A DNA stretch of 64,000 nucleotides from Mucilaginibacter sp. KACC 22063. GTDB lineage: Bacteria > Bacteroidota > Bacteroidia > Sphingobacteriales > Sphingobacteriaceae. Made by a program: the position numbers and the translations under genes. Below, piece by piece: positions 54,539-64,000 of the stretch. The notes below the pieces were generated by a model, which had not been told where the DNA came from, ran no database searches, and worked only from the letters and a program-made list of their open reading frames with translations. The DNA lies in NCBI RefSeq assembly GCF_028736115.1, contig NZ_CP117877.1, forward strand, positions 1 to 64,000, given 5' to 3'. Every line of letters begins with the position of its first letter. Position 1 is the first letter of the stretch.

Positions 54539-55324
54539 GTGAAATTGCAATTTTATAAATATCAAGGCGCGGGTAATGATTTTGTTTTGTTCGATAACCG
54601 CGATAATGCCATAAACCATCATGATCCGGCGTTGATACAGCGTATTTGCGACCGCAGGTTTGGTGTTGGCGGCGATGGAGCCATGTTTCTGGAAAATGAA
54701 GAAGGCTATGATTTTAAGATGGTCTACTATAATGCCGACGGGCAACCAAGCAGCATGTGTGGTAATGGTGGCCGATGTATCGTAGCTTTTGCAAAGCATT
54801 TACAGGTAATTGATACCGAGACCAACTTTTTGGCAGTGGATGGGCCTCATTATGCCAAAATTTCAGAAGAAGGCGATTGGGTTAGCTTGCAAATGATCGA
54901 TGTAAACGAAGTCAGCCGTGATATTGATGCCTATTTATTAAACACAGGGTCGCCGCATTATGTACAGCTAACTAACGGATTAGCTGAAAAAGATGTATAT
55001 ACCGAAGGTTCGGCTATCCGTAATAATGATACTTACAGAGCCGAGGGCATTAATATCAACTTTGTTGAGCCCATGACCGAGGGCTACTTTGTGCGCACCT
55101 TCGAGCGTGGTGTGGAAGACGAAACTTATGCATGCGGTACAGGTGTTACTGCTGTAGCATTGGCAATGGCTAAACATCATAATCAAACGGGTATAATCAG
55201 TACACCTATAAAAGTATTGGGCGGTAACCTGAATATTCGCTTTAACTATGATGGCGAAAGCTATACGGATATTTTTCTGGAAGGGCCGGCAAAGCAGGTT
55301 TTTAAAGGGGAAATAGAGCTATAG
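54539..55324 (+). CDS. dapF: Diaminopimelate epimerase
   Basis: 261 residues, starting at a GTG (54539) with AAAAAAGGA 7-15 bp upstream. The catalytic cysteines are C74 in SSMCGNGGRC and C199 in YACGTGVTAV. The N-terminal YQGAGNDFVLFDNR motif is typical. The enzyme interconverts LL- and meso-diaminopimelate for lysine and peptidoglycan synthesis. It is slightly shorter than the E. coli protein, as usual in Bacteroidota. Confidence 0.95.
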   Translation: MKLQFYKYQGAGNDFVLFDNRDNAINHHDPALIQRICDRRFGVGGDGAMFLENEEGYDFKMVYYNADGQPSSMCGNGGRCIVAFAKHLQVIDTETNFLAVDGPHYAKISEEGDWVSLQMIDVNEVSRDIDAYLLNTGSPHYVQLTNGLAEKDVYTEGSAIRNNDTYRAEGININFVEPMTEGYFVRTFERGVEDETYACGTGVTAVALAMAKHHNQTGIISTPIKVLGGNLNIRFNYDGESYTDIFLEGPAKQVFKGEIEL

Positions 55325-55383
55325 TCTTTGTGGAAAAATAACTGAATATCAGTATGTTTGTTAGGTGCTGATGCACTTAACCA

Positions 55384-57348
55384 ATGAGGCCGCTTTTAAA
55401 ATCCTTTTATAGTCTTTTAATCATTCTGTTTACTGCGTGTCACTGTTTTGGCCAGGGTCCGGCTACATGTAATGGTAGCCTGGGCAAGCCTGTAGTGAAC
55501 GAGACCTTTGGTGCAGGTGCAGGGCCGGGCGCGCCATTAGGGGCTGCTATTACCAACATGAACTATACTGCTTCAAACTGCAATGTACAGGATAGTTATT
55601 ATACCATTACCAACCGCATAGATAATAGCTGTATCCGTACCTGGTTTACCGCAACAGATCGTACCGGCGATGCTAACGGGTACTTTATGCTGATCAATGC
55701 CTCGTATGCGCCGAGCGTATTTTACACTAAACGGGTTTCGGGAGGGTTGCTTTGTGCCAGCACCATGTACGAATTTAAGGCGTACATTATGAATATTCTT
55801 TCTAAGACATTTTCAAACGGCGCTATTGAGCCTAATATCACTTTATCAATAGAAAAAACAGACGGCACCATACTGGCATCGGTAAATACAGGCTCTATTC
55901 CTTCGGAAGATTTGCCAACATGGAATCCGTATAGCGTCATGTTTCAATCGCCGGCAGATGGTTCTGATGTAATTATTAAAATGACCAATAACGCTGCTGG
56001 TGGAAATGGCAATGACCTTGCGCTGGATGATATTACGTTTAGCCCATGCGGCCCCCTGATACAAACAGGTTTTGCTTCTGCAACGGATAATGCTAATCAG
56101 AACAGGTGTAAGGGCCAGGACCTTATTTATACTTTACATGGTGCGCAAACGGGCTATGTTGGCCCGGTTTACAGGTGGCAGCAAAAGGCACCGGGAGATG
56201 CCGATTGGAGTGATGTTGCTGGTCAAACAAGCAATGAAGCTAAAATAAATGTACCGAATGCAGCAGTAGGGGTTTATCAGTATCGCATGGGGGTAATCAA
56301 TGCAGCGCAGGTTGGCTCAGAAAGCTGCTGGATATATTCTGACTCATTAATTATTAATGTTTACGGTCCATCTCAAAACGCAGTGCAGGCAAATACAGCG
56401 GTATGTACAGGTAATGCATTGCAATTAAATGCTACGGATGGCGACACTTACCAATGGACAGATCCACAAGGAAATTCCTTACCTGCTGGACCCAACCCTA
56501 CAGTAACAACTAATGCGACACATAATAATGCGGGTGTTTATAAGGTAATGGTAACTAAAAACGGCTGTCCGGCTTTTTTTAGCACTACAGTAACAGTTTA
56601 TGATCAGCCGGTGTTGGCTTCTTTATCAGATCAAACGATTTGCCAGGGGAGTTCAGTCCAGCTAAATGCTCAGGCTCAAAATGTGAATCATTATAAATGG
56701 GTTCCCTCAACCGGTCTTGATCATGATGATATTGCCAATCCGGTAGCATCCCCTGCTGTTACTACCTCATACACACTAACCGTTTACAATGATGGTTGTC
56801 CGGATACTAAATTAACAACAACCGTTAACGTGAATGTGCTTAAGTTGCCCAAAGCAGATGCCGGGACGGATATTAAAATGTTCGAAGGTTCTACTGCTAC
56901 AATTAGCGGCAGTGCGCAGGGAGACCAGGTAAGTTATTATTGGACACCAACTGACTTTTTAGATGATCCGTCTTCACTTACACCACAAACCAGCGCAACC
57001 AGCGATATTACATACACGCTTCATGTGGTCTCATCATTATGTGGCGAAAGCGACGACCAGGTGTTTGTACGGGTATTTAAAAAATTGGATATACCCAATG
57101 CGTTTTCGCCCAATGGCGATGGTATCAATGACCTCTGGCAGATTAAAAATCTAAGCACATATCCCCAAGCGTTGATAAGTGTTTACAGCCGCTATGGGCA
57201 AAAAGTATTTGAAAGCAGGGGTTATAGCGTGCCATGGAACGGCACCTACAACTCGGCATTATTACCTGCCGGGACTTACTACTATGTTTTTGATTTGGGC
57301 GACCCCGAAGTGCCTAAAAAAAGCGGGTGGGTTCTGTTGGTAAGATAA
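55384..57348 (+). CDS. Type IX secretion cargo with gliding-motility C-terminal domain
   Basis: 654 residues. Signal peptide (SLLIILFTACHCFGQ), an N-terminal region with paired cysteines (about 20-220), then Ig-like/PKD-like modules (about 225-560, including YQWTDPQGNSLP and YTLTVYNDGCPDT), and a C-terminal CHU_C/type B T9SS sorting domain: IPNAFSPNGDGINDLWQIKN ... GTYYYVFDLG, ending GWVLLVR. It should be exported across the outer membrane and attached to the surface or released. Probable adhesin or surface protein; the exact ligand is unknown. Confidence 0.92.
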   Translation: MRPLLKSFYSLLIILFTACHCFGQGPATCNGSLGKPVVNETFGAGAGPGAPLGAAITNMNYTASNCNVQDSYYTITNRIDNSCIRTWFTATDRTGDANGYFMLINASYAPSVFYTKRVSGGLLCASTMYEFKAYIMNILSKTFSNGAIEPNITLSIEKTDGTILASVNTGSIPSEDLPTWNPYSVMFQSPADGSDVIIKMTNNAAGGNGNDLALDDITFSPCGPLIQTGFASATDNANQNRCKGQDLIYTLHGAQTGYVGPVYRWQQKAPGDADWSDVAGQTSNEAKINVPNAAVGVYQYRMGVINAAQVGSESCWIYSDSLIINVYGPSQNAVQANTAVCTGNALQLNATDGDTYQWTDPQGNSLPAGPNPTVTTNATHNNAGVYKVMVTKNGCPAFFSTTVTVYDQPVLASLSDQTICQGSSVQLNAQAQNVNHYKWVPSTGLDHDDIANPVASPAVTTSYTLTVYNDGCPDTKLTTTVNVNVLKLPKADAGTDIKMFEGSTATISGSAQGDQVSYYWTPTDFLDDPSSLTPQTSATSDITYTLHVVSSLCGESDDQVFVRVFKKLDIPNAFSPNGDGINDLWQIKNLSTYPQALISVYSRYGQKVFESRGYSVPWNGTYNSALLPAGTYYYVFDLGDPEVPKKSGWVLLVR

Positions 57349-57350
57349 AG

Positions 57351-57374
57351 AAAAGCCCCCGGTTAACCGGGGGC
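57351..57374. terminator. Terminator between T9SS cargo and GH13 genes
   Basis: GCCCCCGGTTAACCGGGGGC is a 20-bp perfect palindrome. On the minus strand it is followed by TTTTCTTT, so it mainly ends the GH13 transcript. Confidence 0.8.
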
Positions 57375-57383
57375 CTGATGTTG

Positions 57384-59264
57384 TTATTGCAGCTGATTGG
57401 AGCTGTAAACATGATATTCGCCGGGGGCCAGTGTCATGTTATAGGGTAACGAGGTAACATTTATACTGCTGCCTGTGATATTATCATACCAGGTACCGGT
57501 AGACGGAAAACTAACGCCGCTGGTTTGTGAAACCACATCAAAATTACCCACCACTTCAACATTATTGCTTGATGATGTCAGCTGGATATATTTAAAGCCG
57601 GTGCTAAAATCAAACTTTACGCTGGTGGTATTAAACACATCGTTCTTGATTTTCCAGCGGATCAGCTTTGCATAAGTTGCATATAAATGATGGCGGTTTG
57701 CATCATTCATATATTCCCAGTGGATAGGCTTAGGGTCGGTGCGGCCGGGTACATTAATACTAACATCATATCCCACCTCGCCAAATTGCCATATCATTTT
57801 AGGGCCGGGTGCAGCAAGCATAAAGGCTGCTGCCATTTCATTTCGTTTTAATCCGGTTGCCAGGTCTTTAACGCTGTAGCTGCCTGCGGCATTGCCATAG
57901 TTTTCGTTTTTGAACTGTAATCGTTCTTCATCATGGCTTTCAAAATAACTTACTGAGCTTGACGGTGTACTAAAACCATGCTGGTTAAACAGCAGTCGCG
58001 AAAAGTTTGAAGTGCCTATCCAACCCATAGTTGCTTCGTTGGCGTTGTAGTTCATATTGTTCCATAGCATCATGCCCTGTGCAGCAAGTTCCTGCTCTTC
58101 CTGATCAACGGCAAAATGCTCCAGGATCACATAAAAATTAGGATCAATTCCTTTGATGAAATTGTTATAGTCTTTCCAGATGGCTATGCGGCTGGCATCA
58201 TAAGCAGAAAAAGAGGCATCGTCTGTAGAAACCTTTTGCGTAAAGCCTTTAGAGAGGTCAAAGCGGAAACCGTCAATTTTGTATTCCTGCATCCAGAACT
58301 TCAACACATTTTTAACAAAGTATTTGGTGGCATCACTTTCATGGTTAAAATCATAACCCACGTTATAAGGATGCGTTGGGTTGACATTAAACCACGGGCT
58401 GTTAGCGGCAGGTTTTTGTGCTGCGGCGTTCCAATAAAGCTGTACCATTGGCGATGAGCCGAAGGAGTGGTTTAATACCATGTCCTGTATTACGGCAATG
58501 CCGTTAGTATGGCACTCGTCAATAAATGCTTTCAAGGCATTCTTTGTACCATAGTATTTATCAGGTGCAAAGTAAAAGTTAGGGTTATACCCCCATGACA
58601 GGTTGCCCTCAAACTCGTTGATCGGCATTAATTCGATGGCATTAACGCCGAGATTTTTAAGGTAGCTCAGCGTGTCTTTCAGCGTTTGGTAATTATGCGC
58701 GGCTATAAAATCCCTTACATGCAGTTCATAGATTACCAGCTTATTTTTATCAGGCTTGTTAAACGTGGTGTTTTTCCAGCTATAGGCTGGCTGGTTGCCC
58801 TGCATTACACTTACAATGCCGGTTGTTTTCCCTGTTGGGTAGGCCATCAGGTTAGGGTAAACATCTGAAGTGATATATTTATCGTTATCCGGGTCTAATA
58901 CCTTTTGACAGTAAGGGTCGGCCACTTTAAGGGCGTTGTCTACCAGATACTGATAAGCGTATTCTTTGTTAGGGTCAATATTGTCTACCTGTACCCACCA
59001 GCGTTTGCCATCGGTTGATTTGTTCATGGCGGTTGGCTGCCAGTTGTTAAAGTCACCTATAACGGATACCGATGTTTTTTCAGGGGCATAAAGATTAAAT
59101 ATCACCGACTTGCCGCTGTTGATAAAGGTAGTACCGTCGACAGCGCTTGCAGGCACGTCTGTTCCGGGAACGTTCCCGGAAAGATCGTCAGAAATTGATT
59201 TTTTCTTACATCCCGTTCCGCCAAACACAAGCAGCACGAGAAGTAATAAGTAAATATTCCTCAT
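57384..59264 (-). CDS. GH13 alpha-amylase-family lipoprotein
   Basis: 626 residues. A lipoprotein signal (LLLLVLLVFGGTGCKKK), then a CBM48/isoamylase-like N-terminal domain (about 45-130, FNLYAPEKTSVSVIGDFNNW), then a GH13 barrel. The four conserved regions are visible: DMVLNHSFG, GFRFDLSKGF (Asp nucleophile), ILEHFA (Glu acid/base) and FESHDEERL. The C-terminal beta domain is present. It should cleave or rearrange alpha-1,4/1,6 glucans at the cell surface or periplasm. No SusC/SusD genes are nearby. Confidence 0.9.
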   Translation of the reverse strand: MRNIYLLLLVLLVFGGTGCKKKSISDDLSGNVPGTDVPASAVDGTTFINSGKSVIFNLYAPEKTSVSVIGDFNNWQPTAMNKSTDGKRWWVQVDNIDPNKEYAYQYLVDNALKVADPYCQKVLDPDNDKYITSDVYPNLMAYPTGKTTGIVSVMQGNQPAYSWKNTTFNKPDKNKLVIYELHVRDFIAAHNYQTLKDTLSYLKNLGVNAIELMPINEFEGNLSWGYNPNFYFAPDKYYGTKNALKAFIDECHTNGIAVIQDMVLNHSFGSSPMVQLYWNAAAQKPAANSPWFNVNPTHPYNVGYDFNHESDATKYFVKNVLKFWMQEYKIDGFRFDLSKGFTQKVSTDDASFSAYDASRIAIWKDYNNFIKGIDPNFYVILEHFAVDQEEQELAAQGMMLWNNMNYNANEATMGWIGTSNFSRLLFNQHGFSTPSSSVSYFESHDEERLQFKNENYGNAAGSYSVKDLATGLKRNEMAAAFMLAAPGPKMIWQFGEVGYDVSINVPGRTDPKPIHWEYMNDANRHHLYATYAKLIRWKIKNDVFNTTSVKFDFSTGFKYIQLTSSSNNVEVVGNFDVVSQTSGVSFPSTGTWYDNITGSSINVTSLPYNMTLAPGEYHVYSSNQLQ

Positions 59265-59583
59265 GATGGGTAATTGATTATAATTGGTTAGCAGTAAATG
59301 TAGGGTTAAAATACTTTACAATGCAAATAAATTTAGCCTGTGAAATTTGCGTTTTTTTTAAGTAAGCTATTGATGCTGATTCTGATTGACTGCTAAGTGT
59401 GGTTAGGATAAAAAATAGTAGTAAACAAGCTTATGGCCTGCTCAACAGACAGCCTGTTGTTTAAAATCTATCTTTTTGTGCACTGTTAAAAAAAATTAAC
59501 ACTTAACTCTTTTACTTAATCTAAATTCTGTTTACGTTTGGATTTTTTCCTGTTGTAGCTTCGATAAATTTTTGACCAAATTT
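59265..59583. other. Divergent GH13/SNF2 intergenic region
   Basis: About 319 bp of AT-rich DNA holding the two divergent starts. No exact TAnnTTTG box, ORF or strong hairpin stood out. Confidence 0.55.
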
Positions 59584-62478
59584 ATGTTGCGAGTTGACAG
59601 TACCAAACCATGCCAGTTGATTTATGCCATTGCACGGCACGAATATCTGGGGTACGTCATAGAGCCGCATATTGTTCAGCTTAACCCCAACGGCGAGTTT
59701 TCACTTACTTACCAGCGCCTTTTCTCTAATACGGCGACAGAGTTTATTAATTGCTTACATGAAAGCGATTTAAAGCTGATAAAGCTGCTGGAGGATATTG
59801 AGCAAGGCAACATCATCAAAAAATACTACAAAAAACCGATACGCCCTTACGAGTTTTTTAGCAAGATATTCAACGAGCAGCTTTACGAAGTAATCAGGCC
59901 TAAGATTGAAAAGAAAATGGCCGAGGCCTTTAATAGCCTTCGCGACAAGCAGATCTACCTGATGAGTAAAGAGGGTTATCCGGCCGAACGGCGGTTGCAC
60001 ATTGCCGAAGAGCCAGCCACCATACTTTTTCATTTTAAACGTAACGAAACCGAGATCAGGTACTACCCTACCATTAAATACCAGGGGATGAAGATCGAGT
60101 TTATGTTTAAAAATGCGGAGATCATCTGCAACCACCCGGCCTGGATGTTGCTGGATGAAACGCTGTACTACTTTGATAAAGATATTGAAGGCAAAAAGCT
60201 GGTACCCTTTTTAAACAAACGGTTCATTGCCATACCGCGCTCGGCTGAGCATACTTATATGGAGCGTTTTGTTGCGCCGCTTATTGAGAAGCATCATGTA
60301 CATGCTGAGGGTTTTATCATTAACACCGAAAAGTATGATGCGGTGCCGGTATTGAAACCTGTAATAGTTGACGGGGGAACCTCGCAGCTGCAATTGTTTT
60401 TTAAATATGCAGGCTATGTGTTTCCTTATGGCGACGGGCGTACGATATCTGTACGTATCGAGCATCATGGCGATGATTACCTGTTTCATCGTATTAAGCG
60501 TTCGGTAAGCTGGGAAAAAGGTAAGCTACAGGTGCTGGAAAACCTGGGTTTAAAAACTACTTCATCGCTTTTTCAAAATCTGGAAGTTGCAGATACAGAA
60601 GAAGATGGCGACCGCTCGCTGTCGGTTTTGGAATGGCTTAACCAGCACCATGATCAGCTTATTGAAAACAACTTTGAAATTGAGCAGCCCGAGGGTAACA
60701 AGCGTTACCTGTTTGGTAGCAGCAAAATAGACCTGCAGGTAAGCGAGAAGAACGACTGGTTTGATATTTATGCCGTGGTTTATTTCGGTCCGTACCAGAT
60801 CCCTTTCATAGAGCTGCGTAACCATATTCTTAATAAAAAGAAAGAGTTTGTTTTGCCATCGGGCGAGATTGCCGTGATACCTGAAAAGTGGTTTTCGCAA
60901 TATGGCAACCTGCTGCATTTTACAGATGGCAGCAACGACCTGAAACTTAAAAAACATCATATTGGTTTGCTGACTGATTTAGCCGAAGGCGAATTGGCCA
61001 GCGTTACTATGACACGCAAGCTGGAGCGCCTGACTGACTTTGAAGAACTGGAAGATATTTCCATGCCCGAAAACTTTAACGGGCATCTGCGCAGTTACCA
61101 AAAGGCGGGCTATAACTGGTTTCATTTTCTGAAGAAATATCACTTTGGCGGCTGCCTTGCTGATGATATGGGTTTGGGTAAAACCATACAAACGCTTGCC
61201 CTGCTGCAAAAAAGTAAGGAAGAAAGCCTTACAGCCGGTGCACCGGCAACCTCTTTGCTGATTATGCCAACGTCGCTCATTTACAACTGGATGAATGAGG
61301 CGCAAAAGTTTACGCCACAGCTGCGCATGATGGTGCATACCGGTATTTTGCGTTACAAAACACCAGAGGTTTTTAGCAATTACGATGTGGTGGTGACGAC
61401 TTATGGCGTTAGCCGTATAGATATCGACTTGCTTAAATCTTTCTTTTTTGAGTATGTGATACTGGATGAGAGCCAGAACATTAAAAATCCGTCATCCAAA
61501 TCGTACCAGGCGGTTAAGCAACTTAAGTCACGACATAAACTGATATTAAGTGGTACCCCGGTTGAAAACTCTGTGAACGATCTTTGGACACAGATGTCGT
61601 TCATTAATCCTGGCTTATTAGGCAGCCAGCAGTATTTTTTAAATGAGTTTGTAACACCTATAGAAAAGAAGAAGGACGAGGAGAAAGCCCGCAAGCTGCA
61701 GGCCATGATCAAGCCTTTTGTATTGCGCCGTACCAAAGAGCAGGTGGCAACAGAGCTTCCTGCGAAAACGGAAAACGTGTTCTACTGCCAAATGAGCGAC
61801 GAGCAGGCCGAAGTTTATGAAAAGGTAAAATCAGAATACCGTAACGAATTATTGCAAAGCCTGGAAGACGGCAGCTTTGCACAAAGCCAGATCCAGGTAT
61901 TGCAGGGGCTTACCAAGCTACGCCAGATTGCTAACCACCCGTCTATGATTGATGAAGACTACGAAGGTGATTCAGGCAAGTTCGAGAGTGTTACGCACAC
62001 CCTGATGAGTGTGTTGGATGCAGGGCACAAGGTACTGGTGTTTTCGCAGTTTGTAAAGCAACTGGCGCTATACCGCGATTATTTGGATAAAGCGGGCATA
62101 AGCTATGCTTATCTTGACGGCGGCACACAGAACCGTGGAGAAGTGGTAAGGCGTTTCCAGGAAGAAGAGAAAACCTGCGTGTTCCTGATTTCTATCAAAG
62201 CAGGTGGCGTAGGGCTTAATCTTACCCGTGCCGATTATGTGTTTATCCTCGACCCATGGTGGAACCCGGCCATTGAACAGCAGGCCATTGACCGTACGCA
62301 CCGCATCGGGCAAACTAAAAATATCTTTATCTATAAATTCATCACTAAAGATACTGTTGAGGAAAAAATACTTGCCCTGCAGCAGCGCAAACTAAGCGTA
62401 GCCCGTGCATTGATCACCACCGAAGAAAGCTTTATTAAAACGCTTACTGCCGATGATATTAAAGAGATTTTAAGATAG
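59584..62478 (+). CDS. SNF2-family DNA-dependent ATPase/helicase
   Basis: 964 residues from the ATG at 59584. The N-terminal half (1-500) is a family-specific region without a recognised domain. Motif I DDMGLGKTIQTLAL is near residue 530, then the DESQNIKN DEAH-type box, SGTPVENSVNDLW, and the helicase C-terminal domain with KVLVFSQFVKQL, SIKAGGVGLNLTRADYVF, and motif VI DRTHRIGQ near 905. Family members move along or remodel DNA or DNA-bound RNA polymerase; RapA is the well-known bacterial case. The specific role is unknown. Confidence 0.93.
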   Translation: MLRVDSTKPCQLIYAIARHEYLGYVIEPHIVQLNPNGEFSLTYQRLFSNTATEFINCLHESDLKLIKLLEDIEQGNIIKKYYKKPIRPYEFFSKIFNEQLYEVIRPKIEKKMAEAFNSLRDKQIYLMSKEGYPAERRLHIAEEPATILFHFKRNETEIRYYPTIKYQGMKIEFMFKNAEIICNHPAWMLLDETLYYFDKDIEGKKLVPFLNKRFIAIPRSAEHTYMERFVAPLIEKHHVHAEGFIINTEKYDAVPVLKPVIVDGGTSQLQLFFKYAGYVFPYGDGRTISVRIEHHGDDYLFHRIKRSVSWEKGKLQVLENLGLKTTSSLFQNLEVADTEEDGDRSLSVLEWLNQHHDQLIENNFEIEQPEGNKRYLFGSSKIDLQVSEKNDWFDIYAVVYFGPYQIPFIELRNHILNKKKEFVLPSGEIAVIPEKWFSQYGNLLHFTDGSNDLKLKKHHIGLLTDLAEGELASVTMTRKLERLTDFEELEDISMPENFNGHLRSYQKAGYNWFHFLKKYHFGGCLADDMGLGKTIQTLALLQKSKEESLTAGAPATSLLIMPTSLIYNWMNEAQKFTPQLRMMVHTGILRYKTPEVFSNYDVVVTTYGVSRIDIDLLKSFFFEYVILDESQNIKNPSSKSYQAVKQLKSRHKLILSGTPVENSVNDLWTQMSFINPGLLGSQQYFLNEFVTPIEKKKDEEKARKLQAMIKPFVLRRTKEQVATELPAKTENVFYCQMSDEQAEVYEKVKSEYRNELLQSLEDGSFAQSQIQVLQGLTKLRQIANHPSMIDEDYEGDSGKFESVTHTLMSVLDAGHKVLVFSQFVKQLALYRDYLDKAGISYAYLDGGTQNRGEVVRRFQEEEKTCVFLISIKAGGVGLNLTRADYVFILDPWWNPAIEQQAIDRTHRIGQTKNIFIYKFITKDTVEEKILALQQRKLSVARALITTEESFIKTLTADDIKEILR

Positions 62479-62563
62479 ATCAACCAACCTTTAATATATT
62501 TATGCATGCAGTGGAAACAACGCTGCTCGTTAATTGTATAAAACAAGTCTCACTTATCCGATC

Positions 62564-63409
62564 ATGAAAAAAGTATTACTATTTGCCCTGCTTATTTCTG
62601 GCAGTTTAGGCGCTTTTGCACAAAGCAAAATGGCTTGTTGTGCAAAACCCACTGCAACCAAACGTTTTGCCATGCTTGCATCTGACAAAAACTTCAGAAT
62701 GGCGCATGCTAACCCGCTTAAAACACATTTTCAAAGCACCGTTGGTAAAACGGTAACCTACAAAACGCCTGATGGTAAAGAGGCCACTGCCTTTGTATTC
62801 AAAGCTAAAAAGCCAACCAATAATTACCTTTTTGTGATACACGAATGGTGGGGGCTGAACGATTATGTAAAAAAGGAATCAGAAACTTTATATAACCAGT
62901 TAGGCGATGTTAACATCATTGACCTTGACCTTTATGATGGTAAAACTACCGATAACCGCGATGAAGCCGGTAAACTGATGCAGGCTGTAAAAGAAGACCG
63001 TGCAAAGGCGATCATCAACGGCGCTATTGCTTATGCTGGCCCTAAAGCAAAAATTGCCACATTAGGCTGGTGCTTCGGCGGTGGTTGGAGTTTGCAAACC
63101 GCTTTAATGGCTGGTAGCAAAACTATTGCCTGCGTAATGTATTACGGTATGCCAGAGCAGGACGTAAATAAGTTAAAAACATTGCACAGCGATGTATTAG
63201 GCAACTTTGCAAGCAAAGACCAATGGATTAACCCTAAAGTAGTATCACAGTTTGAGGCTAACTTAAAAGCAGCCGGTAAAAAAGGTGAGATCTACGAATA
63301 CGATGCAGATCATGGTTTTGCTAATCCAAGCAATCCTATTTACAATAGCGAAGCTACCAAACAAGCTAATGCACGTACGCTTGCTTATTTAAAAGCACGT
63401 ATTAAATAA
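62564..63409 (+). CDS. Dienelactone hydrolase family protein, secreted
   Basis: 281 residues from the ATG at 62564 with signal peptide MKKVLLFALLISGSLGAFAQ. An N-terminal Cys-containing segment (KMACCAKPTA) precedes the alpha/beta hydrolase core. The nucleophile is Cys in GWCFGGGWSL near residue 178, the acid is probably Asp in FASKDQWIN, and His is in ADHGFANPS near 257. The family hydrolyses lactones and esters. Substrate unknown. Confidence 0.9.
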   Translation: MKKVLLFALLISGSLGAFAQSKMACCAKPTATKRFAMLASDKNFRMAHANPLKTHFQSTVGKTVTYKTPDGKEATAFVFKAKKPTNNYLFVIHEWWGLNDYVKKESETLYNQLGDVNIIDLDLYDGKTTDNRDEAGKLMQAVKEDRAKAIINGAIAYAGPKAKIATLGWCFGGGWSLQTALMAGSKTIACVMYYGMPEQDVNKLKTLHSDVLGNFASKDQWINPKVVSQFEANLKAAGKKGEIYEYDADHGFANPSNPIYNSEATKQANARTLAYLKARIK

Positions 63410-63428
63410 TATTATAATTCAGGATTTT

Positions 63429-63460
63429 AAAAGAGCATGCCTTTGGCGTGCTCTTTTTTG
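63429..63460 (+). terminator. Terminator after the dienelactone hydrolase
   Basis: AAAAGAGCATGCC, TTT, GGCGTGCTCTTTTTT: a strong stem (one G-T pair) with T-run. Confidence 0.88.
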
Positions 63461-63487
63461 TAACATTGTACGTTTAAATAAAACCCA

Positions 63488-64000
63488 TTGACCCAGGCAG
63501 CCAAAAAGATTTTCTCTTATGCAGTTAAAGCTGTGGTATTGGTGCTGGCTTTTTATTTTATATATACCAAGGTTTCCAGTAACGATAACCTGCGACGTTT
63601 CCGCACGCTTATAGAGCATATTAATAATACGCAGGTTGCTGTAGTCCTTTCCTTTGTTTTTTTACTGATGATTGTTAACTGGGTATTGGAAGCATTAAAG
63701 TGGCGCTTTCTTACACGCAGTTTAACAACCATCTCTGTTTACCAGGCTGTTGAATCGGTCTTTTGCGGCTTAACATGGGCGGTTTTTACGCCAAACCGGT
63801 TAGGTGAATATGGCGGCAGGGTAATGTTTTTACCCCCTCGCAGGCGCATACATGGCGTGTTTGCCATGGCAGTGGGCTCAATAGGGCAAATGGTATTAAC
63901 CAATGTATTAGGTATCACCGCTTTATTGTGGTTTGGGTATACATTTTTGCATTTGCAATTATGGCTGTTGCTGGCTGCCATAAGCCTGGGCATGCTTGTG
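63488..64000 (+). CDS. UPF0104/lysylphosphatidylglycerol-synthase-like membrane protein (truncated)
   Basis: 171 codons lie in the window and the frame runs off the edge. The earliest possible start is TTG at 63488; a stop codon lies 9 bp upstream and no in-frame ATG lies near the N-terminus. The translation begins MTQAAKKIFSYAVKAVVLVL and shows several hydrophobic segments, with TPNRLGEYGGRVMF (a conserved motif of this family) near residue 98. The family is related to the transmembrane flippase part of MprF. Role unknown. Confidence 0.75.
   Translation, partial: MTQAAKKIFSYAVKAVVLVLAFYFIYTKVSSNDNLRRFRTLIEHINNTQVAVVLSFVFLLMIVNWVLEALKWRFLTRSLTTISVYQAVESVFCGLTWAVFTPNRLGEYGGRVMFLPPRRRIHGVFAMAVGSIGQMVLTNVLGITALLWFGYTFLHLQLWLLLAAISLGMLV

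Noticed and set aside
54470..54799. Minus-strand 109-codon frame overlapping dapF start
   Set aside because: The dapF frame carries intact catalytic motifs and a ribosome binding site; the antisense frame has none.

Overview
The window reads as a chromosomal segment of a Bacteroidota bacterium, most likely family Sphingobacteriaceae (Mucilaginibacter/Pedobacter-like). The genus is inferred from overall gene style, not tested. Supporting signs are a protein with a gliding-motility/type IX secretion C-terminal domain, many SPII lipoproteins with a CKK-type start, a three-subunit succinate dehydrogenase with a single cytochrome b subunit, a LytS/LytTR pair next to a TonB-dependent-receptor-like protein, TAnnTTTG promoter boxes, and moderate GC with AT-rich intergenic DNA. 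No phage, integrase, transposase, rRNA operon or CRISPR array was seen.

Layout. 0-5 kb: divergent nadB (partial) and nadA (NAD synthesis), a secreted DNA/RNA endonuclease, thiL and a membrane protein. 5-9 kb: succinate dehydrogenase/fumarate reductase operon sdhCAB. 9-14.5 kb: a DUF3078 outer-membrane-type protein, ffh, and a three-gene SPFH-SHOCT / TPR / zinc-ribbon operon. 14.5-18.2 kb: an M28 peptidase and a YpfJ-type zinc peptidase, separated by an array of about 123-bp palindromic repeats. 18.2-20.5 kb: a low-GC, probably acquired two-gene cassette, a restriction-controller-type (C protein) regulator and a PD-(D/E)XK nuclease fused to a DUF2075/SF1 helicase, preceded by a C-box-like operator. 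20.5-23.9 kb: amidase, rarA, a KTSC protein and a CAT-like acetyltransferase. 23.9-27.3 kb: a tightly overlapping five-gene fatty-acid/polyketide-like operon (enoyl-reductase-like SDR, dehydratase, ketosynthase, ACP, phosphopantetheinyl transferase), followed by a second array of the same 123-bp repeat in inverted orientation, and lspA.

28.5-36 kb: a light-sensing operon of heme oxygenase, a kinase-less bacteriophytochrome, a 1621-residue CheB-CheR-PAS-histidine kinase and a single-domain response regulator. The oxygenase would make biliverdin for the phytochrome, and the separate kinase and receiver are the obvious outputs. 36-41 kb: an outer-membrane receptor with a LytS-type kinase and LytTR regulator. 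41-52.5 kb: envelope and housekeeping genes (PDZ aspartyl protease, PBP4-type carboxypeptidase, Lrp regulator, Tex, acpS, PaaK-like ligase, PdeM-like phosphoesterase), an odd class II tRNA-like gene with a very long variable arm at 44.7 kb, and a Pro/Arg-rich small secreted protein. 52.5-64 kb: HtrA protease, dapF, a T9SS cargo protein, a GH13 lipoprotein, a SNF2 helicase, a dienelactone hydrolase and a truncated UPF0104-type membrane protein at the edge.

The best candidates for something new are the C-protein-controlled nuclease-helicase cassette (18.2-20.5 kb), the two 123-bp repeat arrays and the tRNA-like gene.
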